From assembly GCF_017901155.1 (NCBI RefSeq), contig NZ_CP072800.1:833283-897282 (forward strand): a DNA stretch of 64,000 bases, given 5' to 3'. Shown here one piece after another: positions 45,082 through 53,171 of this stretch (the first letter of the stretch is position 1; every line of letters begins with the position of its first letter). The notes below the pieces were generated by a model. The model ran no database searches, had not been told where the DNA came from, and worked only from the letters and a program-made list of their open reading frames with translations. The position numbers and the translations under genes are program-made. Source of the DNA: Candidatus Thiothrix anitrata (GTDB lineage: Bacteria; Pseudomonadota; Gammaproteobacteria; Thiotrichales; Thiotrichaceae).

Positions 45082-45102
45082 GGCATACAAGTAGGCATAC
45101 AA
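45082..45102 (+). repeat. Left subterminal GGCATACAA pair
   Basis: Two GGCATACAA copies 12 bases apart (45082 and 45094), followed by CGTATGCC and GTATGCC inverted copies up to the int start. They match the right-end pair at 62357-62377 and could be integrase arm sites or int operators. Confidence 0.75.
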
Positions 45103-45124
45103 AACAACGTATGCCAAGGACTGT

Positions 45125-46363
45125 ATGCCAACCATCACCAAACCACTGACACCTACCACCATCGGCAACTTGAAGCCCAAAACGAACCGTTACCCTAAGG
45201 CGGATGGCGGATGCACCGGGCTGTTTATCGAAGTCATGCCTTCAGGTTCAAAAATCTGGCGTTACCGCTATACCTTGAACGGTGAACGGCAATCCCCTGT
45301 TACGATTGGTAGTTACCCATCAATCACTATTGAGGCAGCGCGGGAACGTGGGCGCAAATACGCGGCAATGGTGGCGCAAGGCATTTCCCCAGTGACGGAT
45401 GCGAAAAAAGACCGTGGTGCAGCCCTTGCACTGGATACGGTCAAAGCATTTGGAGTGCATTGGTTTGAAACACAGATTGCGGATAAGTCAGAGGATTACC
45501 GCAAAACGACGTTACGCACACTGGAAAAAGATATTTACCCGATGATTGGCAACAAGCCGATGGGGGAAGTGATTTCCGGCGATGTGATGGCGATTTGCGA
45601 CAAGATCAAAGGTCGGGGTTCACCACAAGCGGCATTGTTGGCGCGTAATGTCATCAAGCGGATGTACGACTATGCGATTGTCCGGCAAGTGGCTTCTGTT
45701 AATCCCGCAAGGATGCTGATAGCGCGTTATGTTGCCACACAAAGCAGCCGTGAACGGGTATTGTCACCGGAAGAAATGGGTAAGGTGATGCGGGCAATTT
45801 ACCGTTCGGATATGCCCCGCCCTAACAAGTTGGCATTGCACCTGCTTTGCATCACGATGCTTCGTAAAAGTGAATTGATAAATGCTGAATGGTCAGAGTT
45901 CGATTTTGAGGCGGGTATCTGGCGCATTCCGGCAGTGCGGATGAAAATGGATAAAGAGCATTGGGTTTATCTGTCTACGCAAGCGGTCGGGATGTTCAAG
46001 GAACTGAAAGCGTTGGCTACCAGTGAGGTTTATGTTTTTCCGTCACGGCATGGGCGCGAAGACAAGCCTATCTGCAAATCCACTTTGAATCAGGCTATCA
46101 AGATGCTGGATACGGATGTGCAGCATTTTGTGTTGCACGACTTCCGGCGCACGGCTTCCACACACTTGCATGAAATGGGAATGCCTAGCGATGCCATAGA
46201 AAAGGCACTGGCGCACCAGATTGGGGGGATCAAGGGCGTTTACAACCGGGCGCAATATGGCGAAGAACGCAAAAAGCTGTTGCAGCTATGGGCGGATTTT
46301 GTGGATGCACAGATTGAAAACGGGCGCACATCCATCATCGGCAACTTTGCAAAATCGGAATAA
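45125..46363 (+). CDS. int: Tyrosine integrase (P4/DUF4102 type)
   Basis: 412 residues. The N-terminal DUF4102 arm-binding domain (about 1-90: LTPTTIGNLKPK, DGGCTGLFIEVMPSGSKIWRYRY, ITIEAARERG), a SAM-like core-binding domain (about 95-200), and the catalytic domain. Catalytic residues: Arg in MLRKSELINAEW (about 246), HDFRRTAS (about 337-344), His in ALAHQIGG and Tyr in GVYNRAQYG (about 372). It would recombine the 18-bp mnmE core. The gene lies 166 bases inside the left end. Repeats of GGCATACAA/GTATGCC overlap its promoter region and may autoregulate it. Confidence 0.95.
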   Translation: MPTITKPLTPTTIGNLKPKTNRYPKADGGCTGLFIEVMPSGSKIWRYRYTLNGERQSPVTIGSYPSITIEAARERGRKYAAMVAQGISPVTDAKKDRGAALALDTVKAFGVHWFETQIADKSEDYRKTTLRTLEKDIYPMIGNKPMGEVISGDVMAICDKIKGRGSPQAALLARNVIKRMYDYAIVRQVASVNPARMLIARYVATQSSRERVLSPEEMGKVMRAIYRSDMPRPNKLALHLLCITMLRKSELINAEWSEFDFEAGIWRIPAVRMKMDKEHWVYLSTQAVGMFKELKALATSEVYVFPSRHGREDKPICKSTLNQAIKMLDTDVQHFVLHDFRRTASTHLHEMGMPSDAIEKALAHQIGGIKGVYNRAQYGEERKKLLQLWADFVDAQIENGRTSIIGNFAKSE

Positions 46364-46373
46364 GGAGAGCGTT

Positions 46374-47030
46374 ATGGATGATGCTTGGCGTGAGCGTTCA
46401 AGGCAAATTAAGAGCCAATTTGCAGCAAGAGATGCCCTTACGGAGTTATTCCTAACCCGGAAAATTGTTGTGACCTATAGCGATGAAGAAGAGCGCGATA
46501 GGTTAAATGCCCAGCGTATGCAGGAAGCGAAACAACAACATGAACAAATTGCACAAATACTAGAGCCGTGTGGAAGCTGGGATGCAGGGGCAATTATTCA
46601 TTTGATTGAGCGGTTGCAGTACAAAGCAGAAAACATGATTTCCGAAGCGCGTGTGTTAGGAATGACAACAGAACCCAGTGTTTTGCTGCAATACGGTATC
46701 AGTAAGGATGATGTGGATACGGTTATCGCTGTCCATGAACATATCAGGAAATTGAAGGATGACGAACATACAGAAGTCAAAAGGAATATAACAAGCAATG
46801 CAGGCAAAAGGCGGCATGAAAAAGAAGAAGATATGGCTATCTCTGATTTAAAGCCATTGTATGAGCGGTTTATCTCACCAAACAACAAGATGCTTAATGT
46901 TAAGGGTAAAGTGATCCCGCGTGACCAATGGGGTGCAGAAACATTTTGTAAATTCTGTGAAGAGGCAAAAGCCGGATATGGAAAGAAAATGCTTAAGAAG
47001 GTCTATAAAGCCTTATCCTCTACAGCGTAG
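46374..47030 (+). CDS. Unknown helical island protein
   Basis: 218 residues from ATG 46374, with AAGGAG 8 bases upstream and 10 bases after int. It is mostly charged helix (EEERDRLNAQRMQEAKQQHEQIAQIL, KYKAENMISEARVLG-like, HIRKLKDDEHTEVKR), so coiled coils are likely. No membrane segment, no motif I recognise. It could be an int accessory factor by position only. The longer frame from 46221 overlaps int and is not used. Confidence 0.7.
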   Translation: MDDAWRERSRQIKSQFAARDALTELFLTRKIVVTYSDEEERDRLNAQRMQEAKQQHEQIAQILEPCGSWDAGAIIHLIERLQYKAENMISEARVLGMTTEPSVLLQYGISKDDVDTVIAVHEHIRKLKDDEHTEVKRNITSNAGKRRHEKEEDMAISDLKPLYERFISPNNKMLNVKGKVIPRDQWGAETFCKFCEEAKAGYGKKMLKKVYKALSSTA

Positions 47031-47123
47031 GGGCTAATCCTTTACATGGTATAGGGCTAACTGAGCCTGATTAATCGTTGATTTAATACAGCCATTGCAA
47101 CTAACCACAAGGATACACACGCA

Positions 47124-47357
47124 ATGGCAAACAAGCCCAAACAAGGCAAAACCACACCTGACGCATTACCGAAAACGGGGTATTCACGCTGGCAGCAACT
47201 AGAGCCGTTCATGCCGTTTTCGCGGGAAACATGGCGGTTACTGGTGCTGGATGGCAAAGCACCGAAACCGACCTACCTTAGTAAACGCTGCAAAATCTAC
47301 CCGAATGCGGAAGTACATAAATGGTTTACTGACCCGAAAAATTACCGGGCAAATTAG
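47124..47357 (+). CDS. AlpA-like DNA-binding protein (copy 1)
   Basis: 77 residues: TGYSRWQQLEPFMPFSRETWRLLVLDGKAPKPTYLSKRC then KIYPNAEVHKWFTDPKNYR. This is the winged-helix pattern of AlpA/excisionase-like proteins, with a recognition helix SRETWRLL and a wing near PTYLSKR. AlpA of P4-like elements activates int and promotes excision. A second copy with about 75 percent identity lies at 58698-58934. It starts a short rightward gene set with the winged-helix gene 2 bases further on. Confidence 0.85.
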   Translation: MANKPKQGKTTPDALPKTGYSRWQQLEPFMPFSRETWRLLVLDGKAPKPTYLSKRCKIYPNAEVHKWFTDPKNYRAN

Positions 47358-47359
47358 CC

Positions 47360-47938
47360 ATGAAGCCGCGTAAAGAAAGACCTAGTGCAAAATGGGGCAG
47401 AGGCGGTTTCAACGCCTTTCCTCATAGTGTGTTAGCTTCTGAAAAATTCGCAACATTATCGCCACAAGCAACCAAGTTACTGACTGATTTGTTATCGCAA
47501 TATCGTGGCAGCAATAACGGTGATTTGTGTGCAGCAATGAGCCTAATGGAACGGCGGGGGTGGAAGTCAAAAGCAGGTCTTGCTAACGCATTGAAAGGGC
47601 TTCTTGATACAGGATTTGTGATTTTGACCCGCCAAGGTGGAAGAAACAGCCCAAACCTGTACGCACTCAGTTTCTACGCTATTGATGACTGTCTGGACAA
47701 ACAAGGTTTCAGCAAGTTTGACCCTGATTTAGGTATCAAATCAGCAGCATCACCACGTAATGATTGGTTACGCGATACACCTGCACCTGACTTGGAAAAG
47801 GCGAAAGCAGAAGCCAAAAAGCTCAAGAAACAAACTGATATTATCGACTTGAAAAACCACTTGAAGGCAAACCCTAATGACAAATATGCCGACAACTACC
47901 GCAAGGCAATTGAAGAGTATGAACGACAAGCAAAATAA
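47360..47938 (+). CDS. Winged-helix protein, possible island replication initiator
   Basis: 192 residues. Residues about 15-110 form a winged-helix-like domain: FNAFPHSVLASEKFATLSPQATKLLTDLLSQY, RGSNNGDLCAAMSLMERRGW, then GFVILTRQGGRNSPNLYALSFYAIDDC. The C-terminus is charged helix (LEKAKAEAKKLKK, NYRKAIEEYERQAK). The four palindromes at 47947-48077 begin 8 bases after its stop, typical for an initiator acting on iterons beside its own gene. That role is inference; a transcription regulator is the alternative. It is coupled to the AlpA-like gene. Confidence 0.7.
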   Translation: MKPRKERPSAKWGRGGFNAFPHSVLASEKFATLSPQATKLLTDLLSQYRGSNNGDLCAAMSLMERRGWKSKAGLANALKGLLDTGFVILTRQGGRNSPNLYALSFYAIDDCLDKQGFSKFDPDLGIKSAASPRNDWLRDTPAPDLEKAKAEAKKLKKQTDIIDLKNHLKANPNDKYADNYRKAIEEYERQAK

Positions 47939-47946
47939 AATTCCTG

Positions 47947-48077
47947 CCCCACATTTGGGGCAATTGCTTTCTGATTACCCCGTATTTGGGGCAATGGGAA
48001 TAAGGCTAATGCACTCATTGCCCCACATTTGGGGTAGTCAGGCGATTTCAGGGATTTTCCTTGCCCCATATTTGGGG
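47947..48077. repeat. Four helically phased 14-bp palindromes (iteron-like)
   Basis: CCCCACATTTGGGG at 47947, CCCCGTATTTGGGG at 47978, CCCCACATTTGGGG at 48021 and CCCCATATTTGGGG at 48064, all in the same orientation. Starts are 31, 43 and 43 bases apart, close to 3, 4 and 4 helical turns. An AT-rich TTTATATATA follows at about 48081. Confidence 0.9.
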
Positions 48078-48142
48078 TGCTTTATATATAAGCCATCTAT
48101 CCCTGATATTTTGGCTGTGTATCAACAGATTTGAGGTGTTTT

Positions 48143-48763
48143 ATGCGATACAAACACGACCGGCACACTGAGCAACATTCAGCGTTCCAAATGAATGCGG
48201 TGGCAGCAGAAACCTACCGCGATTCATCGGGGCATGATGGTTGTGCGGAATTGACTATGATGGAAGATGCAGAGGAAATAGCCAGCGGCAATCTGTCGAG
48301 CATTGATGGGCGTTTGATAGCACAAGCCGTCACGCTGGATACGGTGTTTACGGAATTGCTTGGACGGGCGCATACCGCGATGAGCTACGGCAGTGAGGGA
48401 GTAGTCGGTGCAGAACGCTATTTACGGTGGGCATTCAAAGCACAAGCGCAATCAGCTAACACCATGAAGATTCTGGTAGAGATGAAACAGCCGAAAAGCA
48501 TCACGATTGCTAATCAGGCGAATATTGCACGTAACCAAATTGTGACCACTCACCCCCCTACTATGGACAATCACACACGCGGAAATTTGCAGGCTGATGG
48601 TGGGGGTGTAAAAATGCCAAACGAACTAATACAAATCGGGGATATTGACCATGCCACGTTGGACACCAGAAGCGCGGGAACTCCATTCAATTTTGATGAA
48701 AACCAAGATACGGCTATGGCAACCGTGGCGGCAATCAACAGGCGCAAAAACAACGGAAGGTAA
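48143..48763 (+). CDS. Unknown island protein
   Basis: 206 residues from ATG 48143 (GAGG 6 bases upstream). It starts MRYKHDRHTEQHSAFQMNAVA. The central helix region has LDTVFTELLGRAHTAMSYGSEGVVGAERYLRWAFKAQAQSANTMKILVEM, then PKSITIANQANIARNQIV. This pattern occurs in conserved hypothetical proteins next to the STG-type protein below, but I know no function. Its last 113 bases overlap the next gene in another frame, so both depend on the same DNA there. Confidence 0.75.
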   Translation: MRYKHDRHTEQHSAFQMNAVAAETYRDSSGHDGCAELTMMEDAEEIASGNLSSIDGRLIAQAVTLDTVFTELLGRAHTAMSYGSEGVVGAERYLRWAFKAQAQSANTMKILVEMKQPKSITIANQANIARNQIVTTHPPTMDNHTRGNLQADGGGVKMPNELIQIGDIDHATLDTRSAGTPFNFDENQDTAMATVAAINRRKNNGR

Positions 48764-48899
48764 GGCGCGTAGTTCCCGCAATGCCTACAAGCACGGTTGC
48801 TGTTCACAAGAATCTATCCAGATGATGCGGGAGGTTCGGGAAATGATTCGACACAACAACCAAGCGTTTCAACGCATGGGGCAAACGGATTTCTGGTAG
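48651..48899 (+). CDS. Small STG/EGKARSS-motif protein
   Basis: 82 residues from ATG 48651. Conserved pattern: PRWTPEARELHSILM, then WQPWRQSTGAKTTEGKARSSRNAYKHGCCS, a motif (PWxxSTGxxTxEGKARSSxNAxKHG) shared by many small bacterial and phage proteins of unknown role. It is strongly basic, so nucleic-acid binding is possible. It overlaps the preceding gene by 113 bases. The motif makes this frame real in spite of the overlap. Confidence 0.75.
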   Translation: MPRWTPEARELHSILMKTKIRLWQPWRQSTGAKTTEGKARSSRNAYKHGCCSQESIQMMREVREMIRHNNQAFQRMGQTDFW

Positions 48900-48959
48900 A
48901 CTCTTTGCCATACAACACCCTTCCGGGAAAACCTTGCCGACTGATTGCGAGTATCAACC

Positions 48960-49508
48960 ATGATCGACGAAAAGCCGCGTAAAACGCTGTCTATCACGCG
49001 CAAGTCTGCCAGCTCTACGGCACAGGCAGAAAATGACGGCAACGCGCCTACGGGCATCAAGCGCACCGGAAAGCGCATCATTACCCGTGAGCAATTGCCA
49101 GATGTGCAGAAACCCGGCATACCCAAGAAACCGCCTAAAAAGCCCAACAAGCCAACGCAGGGTAAACGCCCACGGCAATCGCTAAAACCCAAGAAAACGC
49201 CGCCTAGCGAATTACGGGCGTGTGAATTGAATGATTCGCTGAATGGGTTTGCGGTGTGGCTTCAGCGTCAACCGTTGGCGTTGGGGATCGAAAAGCAGGT
49301 ATTTCGCTACATTGCCGATCATCACTTGAGTGCATCCAAACGGGTGGTGCAACGCTTGCTGTATGCTCATACGCACCGACGTGACTACTTGCAAGCGGTG
49401 GCAGCGGGCGGGATGCGTTACGGGTTGGATGGGCAGGAAGCCGAAGCGATTACGGCAGCAGAATGTGATTATGCAGGGCAGATGCTGGCAAGCTCTTCCC
49501 TGTTGTAG
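48960..49508 (+). CDS. ProQ/FinO-family RNA-binding protein
   Basis: About 182 residues. The N-terminal 85 residues are disordered and rich in Lys, Pro and Thr (KPGIPKKPPKKPNKPTQGKRP). The C-terminal ProQ/FinO domain (about 90-175) has LALGIEKQVFRYIADHHLSASKRVVQRLLYAHTHRRDYLQAVAAGGMRYGLDGQEAEAIT. The family binds structured small RNAs and 3' ends; FinO controls plasmid transfer through FinP. On an island it may regulate element genes or a small RNA, but no partner RNA is identified. ATG 48960 is preferred over TTG 48945. It precedes hsdM by 76 bases. Confidence 0.8.
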   Translation: MIDEKPRKTLSITRKSASSTAQAENDGNAPTGIKRTGKRIITREQLPDVQKPGIPKKPPKKPNKPTQGKRPRQSLKPKKTPPSELRACELNDSLNGFAVWLQRQPLALGIEKQVFRYIADHHLSASKRVVQRLLYAHTHRRDYLQAVAAGGMRYGLDGQEAEAITAAECDYAGQMLASSSLL

Positions 49509-49584
49509 GCTACTTCTTAGCTGTTGCTGCATTTTCGTCTGCAATCGCGTATATATAAACCTCCTTCATTTTGACTTATGCCCC

Positions 49585-51801
49585 ATGTCCGAAAACACCC
49601 TGAACAACCACAGTGATCTTGTCTGGAAAATTGCCGAAATACTCCGTGGTACTTATCGTCCACCGCAATACCGCCGGGTAATGATCCCCATGATCGTGTT
49701 GCGCCGTCTGGATTGTGTGTTGGAGGCAACGCGGGAACAGGTAAAAACCGAGCTTGCCAAATCAATTTACCAGTCCATGCCGCCCGCCAAGGTGGAAGAA
49801 ACCATCAATAAAAAGCTAGGGATTCCCTTCCACAATAATAGCGATTTCAGCTTCAAGAAATTGTTGGATGATGCGGACAAGTTGGAAACCAACCTCAATA
49901 AATTCATTAGCAGTTTCTCGCTGACGGCGCGGCGCATTCTGGAAAAATTCGAGTTCGATAAGGAAATCACCAAGATGGAAGATGCCAACCGCCTATACGA
50001 GGTGGTCAAGGCATTTGCCGATATGGATTTGCACCCCGACCGCCTCAGTAATCTGGAAATGGGTTACATCTTTGAGGATTTGGTGCGGCGTTTCAACGAA
50101 CAGGCGAATGAGGAAGCCGGGGATCACTTCACCCCCCGCGAAGTCATCAACCTGATGGTGAATCTGGTGTTTGCCAGCGGTGGCGATCAGGATACGACGT
50201 TTGAAGACAGCAAGCGCATCACGGTATATGACCCGACGTGTGGAACGGGGGGAATGCTGTCCGAGGCGGAAAAGTTTATCAAAGCACTGAATAATAAAGC
50301 TGAAGTGCATTTATTTGGGCAGGAGTACAACGCCGAATCTTACGCTATCTGCGGTTCTGACTTGATGATTAAGAACGAGCCAACCCAAAACATTGTCTAC
50401 GGTGACACCTTGGGTACGGGGCGTTCTAAGCCGGACAGTGATTTTGTGGATGGTGATGGGCATCCTAACCAGAAATTCCATTACCTGCTGGCGAATCCGC
50501 CGTTTGGGGTGGAGTGGAAGAATCAGCAGAAGCATGTCACAGACGAATACAAAACAGGCGGTTTTAACGGGCGTTTCGGGGCGGGTTTGCCGCGTATCAA
50601 TGATGGGGCGTTGCTGTTTTTACTGCACATGATTTCCAAGATGCGCCCGGTAACGAATAAGGATAATGGGGCGCGGATTGCGGTGGTGTTCAATGGTTCG
50701 CCCTTGTTTACCGGCGATGCGGGCAGCGGTGAAAGCAATATCCGCCGCTGGATCATAGAAAATGATTGGCTGGAGGCAGTGGTGGGTTTGCCCGACCAAT
50801 TGTTTTACAACACTGGCATTTATACCTACGTGTGGATTTTGAGCAATAACAAAGCCCCAGCGCGGCTCGGCAAGGTGCAACTGATTAACGCCACCCAGTT
50901 CTTTGTCAAAATGAAAAAGAGTTTGGGCAATAAGCGCAATGAAATCGGCAATGGGCAAGGTAACAAACCCGACCATATCGCGGAAATCACCCGCATTTAC
51001 AACGATTTCAAGGATGATGATACCCGTGTGTTGGCGGCGGGTGAAAAGGCGGTGAAAGTCAGCAAAGTGTTCCGCAATCAGGATTTTGCTTATCTGAAAC
51101 TGACGGTGGAGCGTCCGTTACGCTTGAATTTCCGCGTGGATGATGAACGACTCCAGCGTTTTATGCGGGGCAGTTATTTCGTCGGTTTGCCCTATTCCAG
51201 CAAGCGCGTGGATTTGAAAGGGCAGCAAGCGGATATTGCGGCGGGTAAGGCGCGTCAGGCAGAAATTTTGTCCGTGCTGGTGGGGATGAAGGCAGCATTT
51301 GCCGACGGTCAGTTGGTGCGGGATCGTGCCGAATTCAGCAAGCAACTGAAAGCCGCGTTTACCAAGGCAGACGTGAAAACCGATGCGGCGTTATTGAAAG
51401 CCCTACTATTACCGAATGCGTTGGGGGAACGTGACCCACAAGCGAAACCTTGTATTGCCAGCCTTGGCGGGTTTGAGCCTGACCCTGAATTGCGCGATAC
51501 CGAACAAGTGCCGCTGCCTGCGGCTATAGCGTTACCTTTGCCTATCGGTTACGACGAAAAGGACAGCAAGGCGAAACTGATTGCTTTGGTCAAGGTGCAT
51601 TGCAATGACTACCTCAAACGTGAAGTGTTGCCGTACCGTGCGGATGCGTGGATTGATTTTGAAAAGACCAAGATCGGTTATGAAATCCCGTTTACCCGCC
51701 ATTTCTACGAGTACCAAGCTCCGCGTCCGCTGGCGGTGATTGGGCAGGAAGTCAAAGAGCTTGAAGCCGAAATTGCACGGATGCTGGAAGGAGTCATTTA
51801 A
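49585..51801 (+). CDS. hsdM: Type I restriction-modification system, methyltransferase subunit
   Basis: 738 residues from ATG 49585 (MSENTLNNHSDLVWKIAEILRG). HsdM N-terminal helical domain (about 1-170), then the N6-adenine methylase domain. SAM motif DPTCGTGGMLSEAE (about 216) and catalytic motif IV LANPPFGVEWKN (about 302, NPPF). It is longer than typical 500-residue HsdM because the C-terminus (about 500-738) carries an extra domain, ending EVKELEAEIARMLEGV. With HsdS it methylates the target site. Its stop overlaps the hsdS start (TAATG). A longer frame from 49330 overlaps the ProQ gene and lacks family similarity. Confidence 0.95.
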   Translation: MSENTLNNHSDLVWKIAEILRGTYRPPQYRRVMIPMIVLRRLDCVLEATREQVKTELAKSIYQSMPPAKVEETINKKLGIPFHNNSDFSFKKLLDDADKLETNLNKFISSFSLTARRILEKFEFDKEITKMEDANRLYEVVKAFADMDLHPDRLSNLEMGYIFEDLVRRFNEQANEEAGDHFTPREVINLMVNLVFASGGDQDTTFEDSKRITVYDPTCGTGGMLSEAEKFIKALNNKAEVHLFGQEYNAESYAICGSDLMIKNEPTQNIVYGDTLGTGRSKPDSDFVDGDGHPNQKFHYLLANPPFGVEWKNQQKHVTDEYKTGGFNGRFGAGLPRINDGALLFLLHMISKMRPVTNKDNGARIAVVFNGSPLFTGDAGSGESNIRRWIIENDWLEAVVGLPDQLFYNTGIYTYVWILSNNKAPARLGKVQLINATQFFVKMKKSLGNKRNEIGNGQGNKPDHIAEITRIYNDFKDDDTRVLAAGEKAVKVSKVFRNQDFAYLKLTVERPLRLNFRVDDERLQRFMRGSYFVGLPYSSKRVDLKGQQADIAAGKARQAEILSVLVGMKAAFADGQLVRDRAEFSKQLKAAFTKADVKTDAALLKALLLPNALGERDPQAKPCIASLGGFEPDPELRDTEQVPLPAAIALPLPIGYDEKDSKAKLIALVKVHCNDYLKREVLPYRADAWIDFEKTKIGYEIPFTRHFYEYQAPRPLAVIGQEVKELEAEIARMLEGVI

Positions 51802-53168
51802 TGGACTACCCCGCGTATCCCGTCTACCGCGAATCCGGCATCGAATGGCTCGGCAAAATCCCCGACCATTGGGAATTAAAAAAATTTCGCTTTTTATTTT
51901 CCTTTGGTAGGGGGTTGGGAATAACAAAGGAAAATTTGTTAGATGAAGGTGTGCCATGTATTAACTATGGAGAGATTCACTCAAAATATGGATTTGAGGT
52001 TATTCCTGAAAAGCACCCGCTAAAATGCGTTACTCCAGACTATTTGGAAACTGGCACTAGCTCACTATTAAGTGCTGGAGATTTTATTTTTGCTGATACA
52101 TCGGAAGATATTGAGGGTTCAGGTAACTTCTCGCACTTAAATAGTGATATACCTACCTTTGCTGGTTATCATACAGTCATAGCCAGACCGATTTCTAATG
52201 ATTTTCCTCGCTACATAGCTTATCTTTTTGATTCTTTGCCTTATAGATTCCAAATAAGAAAAACTGTATCAGGTGTCAAAGTATTCAGCATTACTCAAGC
52301 AATTTTGAAAAACTGTTATTTATGGCTACCTAAAAAAACAGAACAAATTCAAATTGCCCAATTCCTTGACCACAAAACCCAGCAAATCGACCAGCTTCTT
52401 GCCAAGAAACAAACCCTGATCGACAAGCTCAACGAGCAGCGGATTGCACTGATCACCCATGCCGTGAGCAAAGGCTTGAACCCTGATGTAACGCTGGAGG
52501 ATTCCGGCGTGGAGTGGCTGGGGGAAGTGCCGGAGCATTGGGAAGTTGTAAAACTTTCTTATCGCTATGAAGTTCTATTGGGAAAAATGCTGGATGATAA
52601 AAGAATAACGGGTGACTTCTTGGGCGAATACCTGAGAAATACCGATGTCCAGTGGGGCAGAATAAACTATGAGAGCTTGCCTCAAATGGATTTTCGCCCA
52701 GATGAGTATGAGCGTTACTCCATAAAAAAAGGAGATTTAGTCGTTTGTGAAGGTGGCGAGATTGGACGGTGTGCAATATGGGAAAGAGAAACACCATGTT
52801 TCTACCAGAAAGCATTGCATCGTTTACGGCCTGTTGATCCCAAAAACGATAATGCCCGATTTATGTTTTACGTCTTGTTCGATGCAGTTCATCAAGAACG
52901 ATTCATTAATGGGGCAAGTAAAGCAACGATAGCACATCTTCCCGCAGAAACATTTCGTCAGTATCGCTTTGCATATCCACCGATGATAGAGCAACGGGAA
53001 ATTGTTGAGTATTTGGATAGGGAGACGGTGCGGATTGATCGGATGGTGGAGTTGAATCAGCAGACGATTGATAAGCTCAAGGAGTACCGGACTGCGCTGA
53101 TTACGGCAGCGGTCACGGGTAAGATTGATTTGCGGACGTGGCAAAAGATGGAAACCAAAGGGGCGTGA
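51801..53168 (+). CDS. hsdS: Type I restriction-modification system, specificity subunit
   Basis: 455 residues with two target recognition domains, each followed by a conserved helix. TRD1 is about 10-170 (ESGIEWLGKIPDHWELKKFRF), helix QIQIAQFLDHKTQQIDQLLAKKQTLIDKLNEQRIALITHAVSKGL (about 185-230). TRD2 is about 235-410 (DSGVEWLGEVPEHWEVVKL), helix EIVEYLDRETVRIDRMVELNQQTIDKLKEYRTALITAAVTGKID. This symmetry gives a bipartite recognition sequence that cannot be read from the gene. The AT content of the TRD1 middle differs from its neighbours, as is usual for swapped TRDs. The stop is followed by the antitoxin-like gene within 3 bases. Confidence 0.95.
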   Translation: MDYPAYPVYRESGIEWLGKIPDHWELKKFRFLFSFGRGLGITKENLLDEGVPCINYGEIHSKYGFEVIPEKHPLKCVTPDYLETGTSSLLSAGDFIFADTSEDIEGSGNFSHLNSDIPTFAGYHTVIARPISNDFPRYIAYLFDSLPYRFQIRKTVSGVKVFSITQAILKNCYLWLPKKTEQIQIAQFLDHKTQQIDQLLAKKQTLIDKLNEQRIALITHAVSKGLNPDVTLEDSGVEWLGEVPEHWEVVKLSYRYEVLLGKMLDDKRITGDFLGEYLRNTDVQWGRINYESLPQMDFRPDEYERYSIKKGDLVVCEGGEIGRCAIWERETPCFYQKALHRLRPVDPKNDNARFMFYVLFDAVHQERFINGASKATIAHLPAETFRQYRFAYPPMIEQREIVEYLDRETVRIDRMVELNQQTIDKLKEYRTALITAAVTGKIDLRTWQKMETKGA

Positions 53169-53171
53169 GTG

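Noticed and set aside
44941-45124. A tRNA gene as the integration target
   Set aside because: No cloverleaf is seen at either island end; the repeated core is the mnmE 3' coding end.
47947-48077. The four palindromes as a short CRISPR array or terminators
   Set aside because: Sites are only 14 bp with unequal spacing and no U tracts; the phasing suits protein binding better.
49330-49584. N-terminal extension of HsdM to 49330
   Set aside because: It overlaps the ProQ/FinO gene and has no HsdM similarity; the family start is at ATG 49585.
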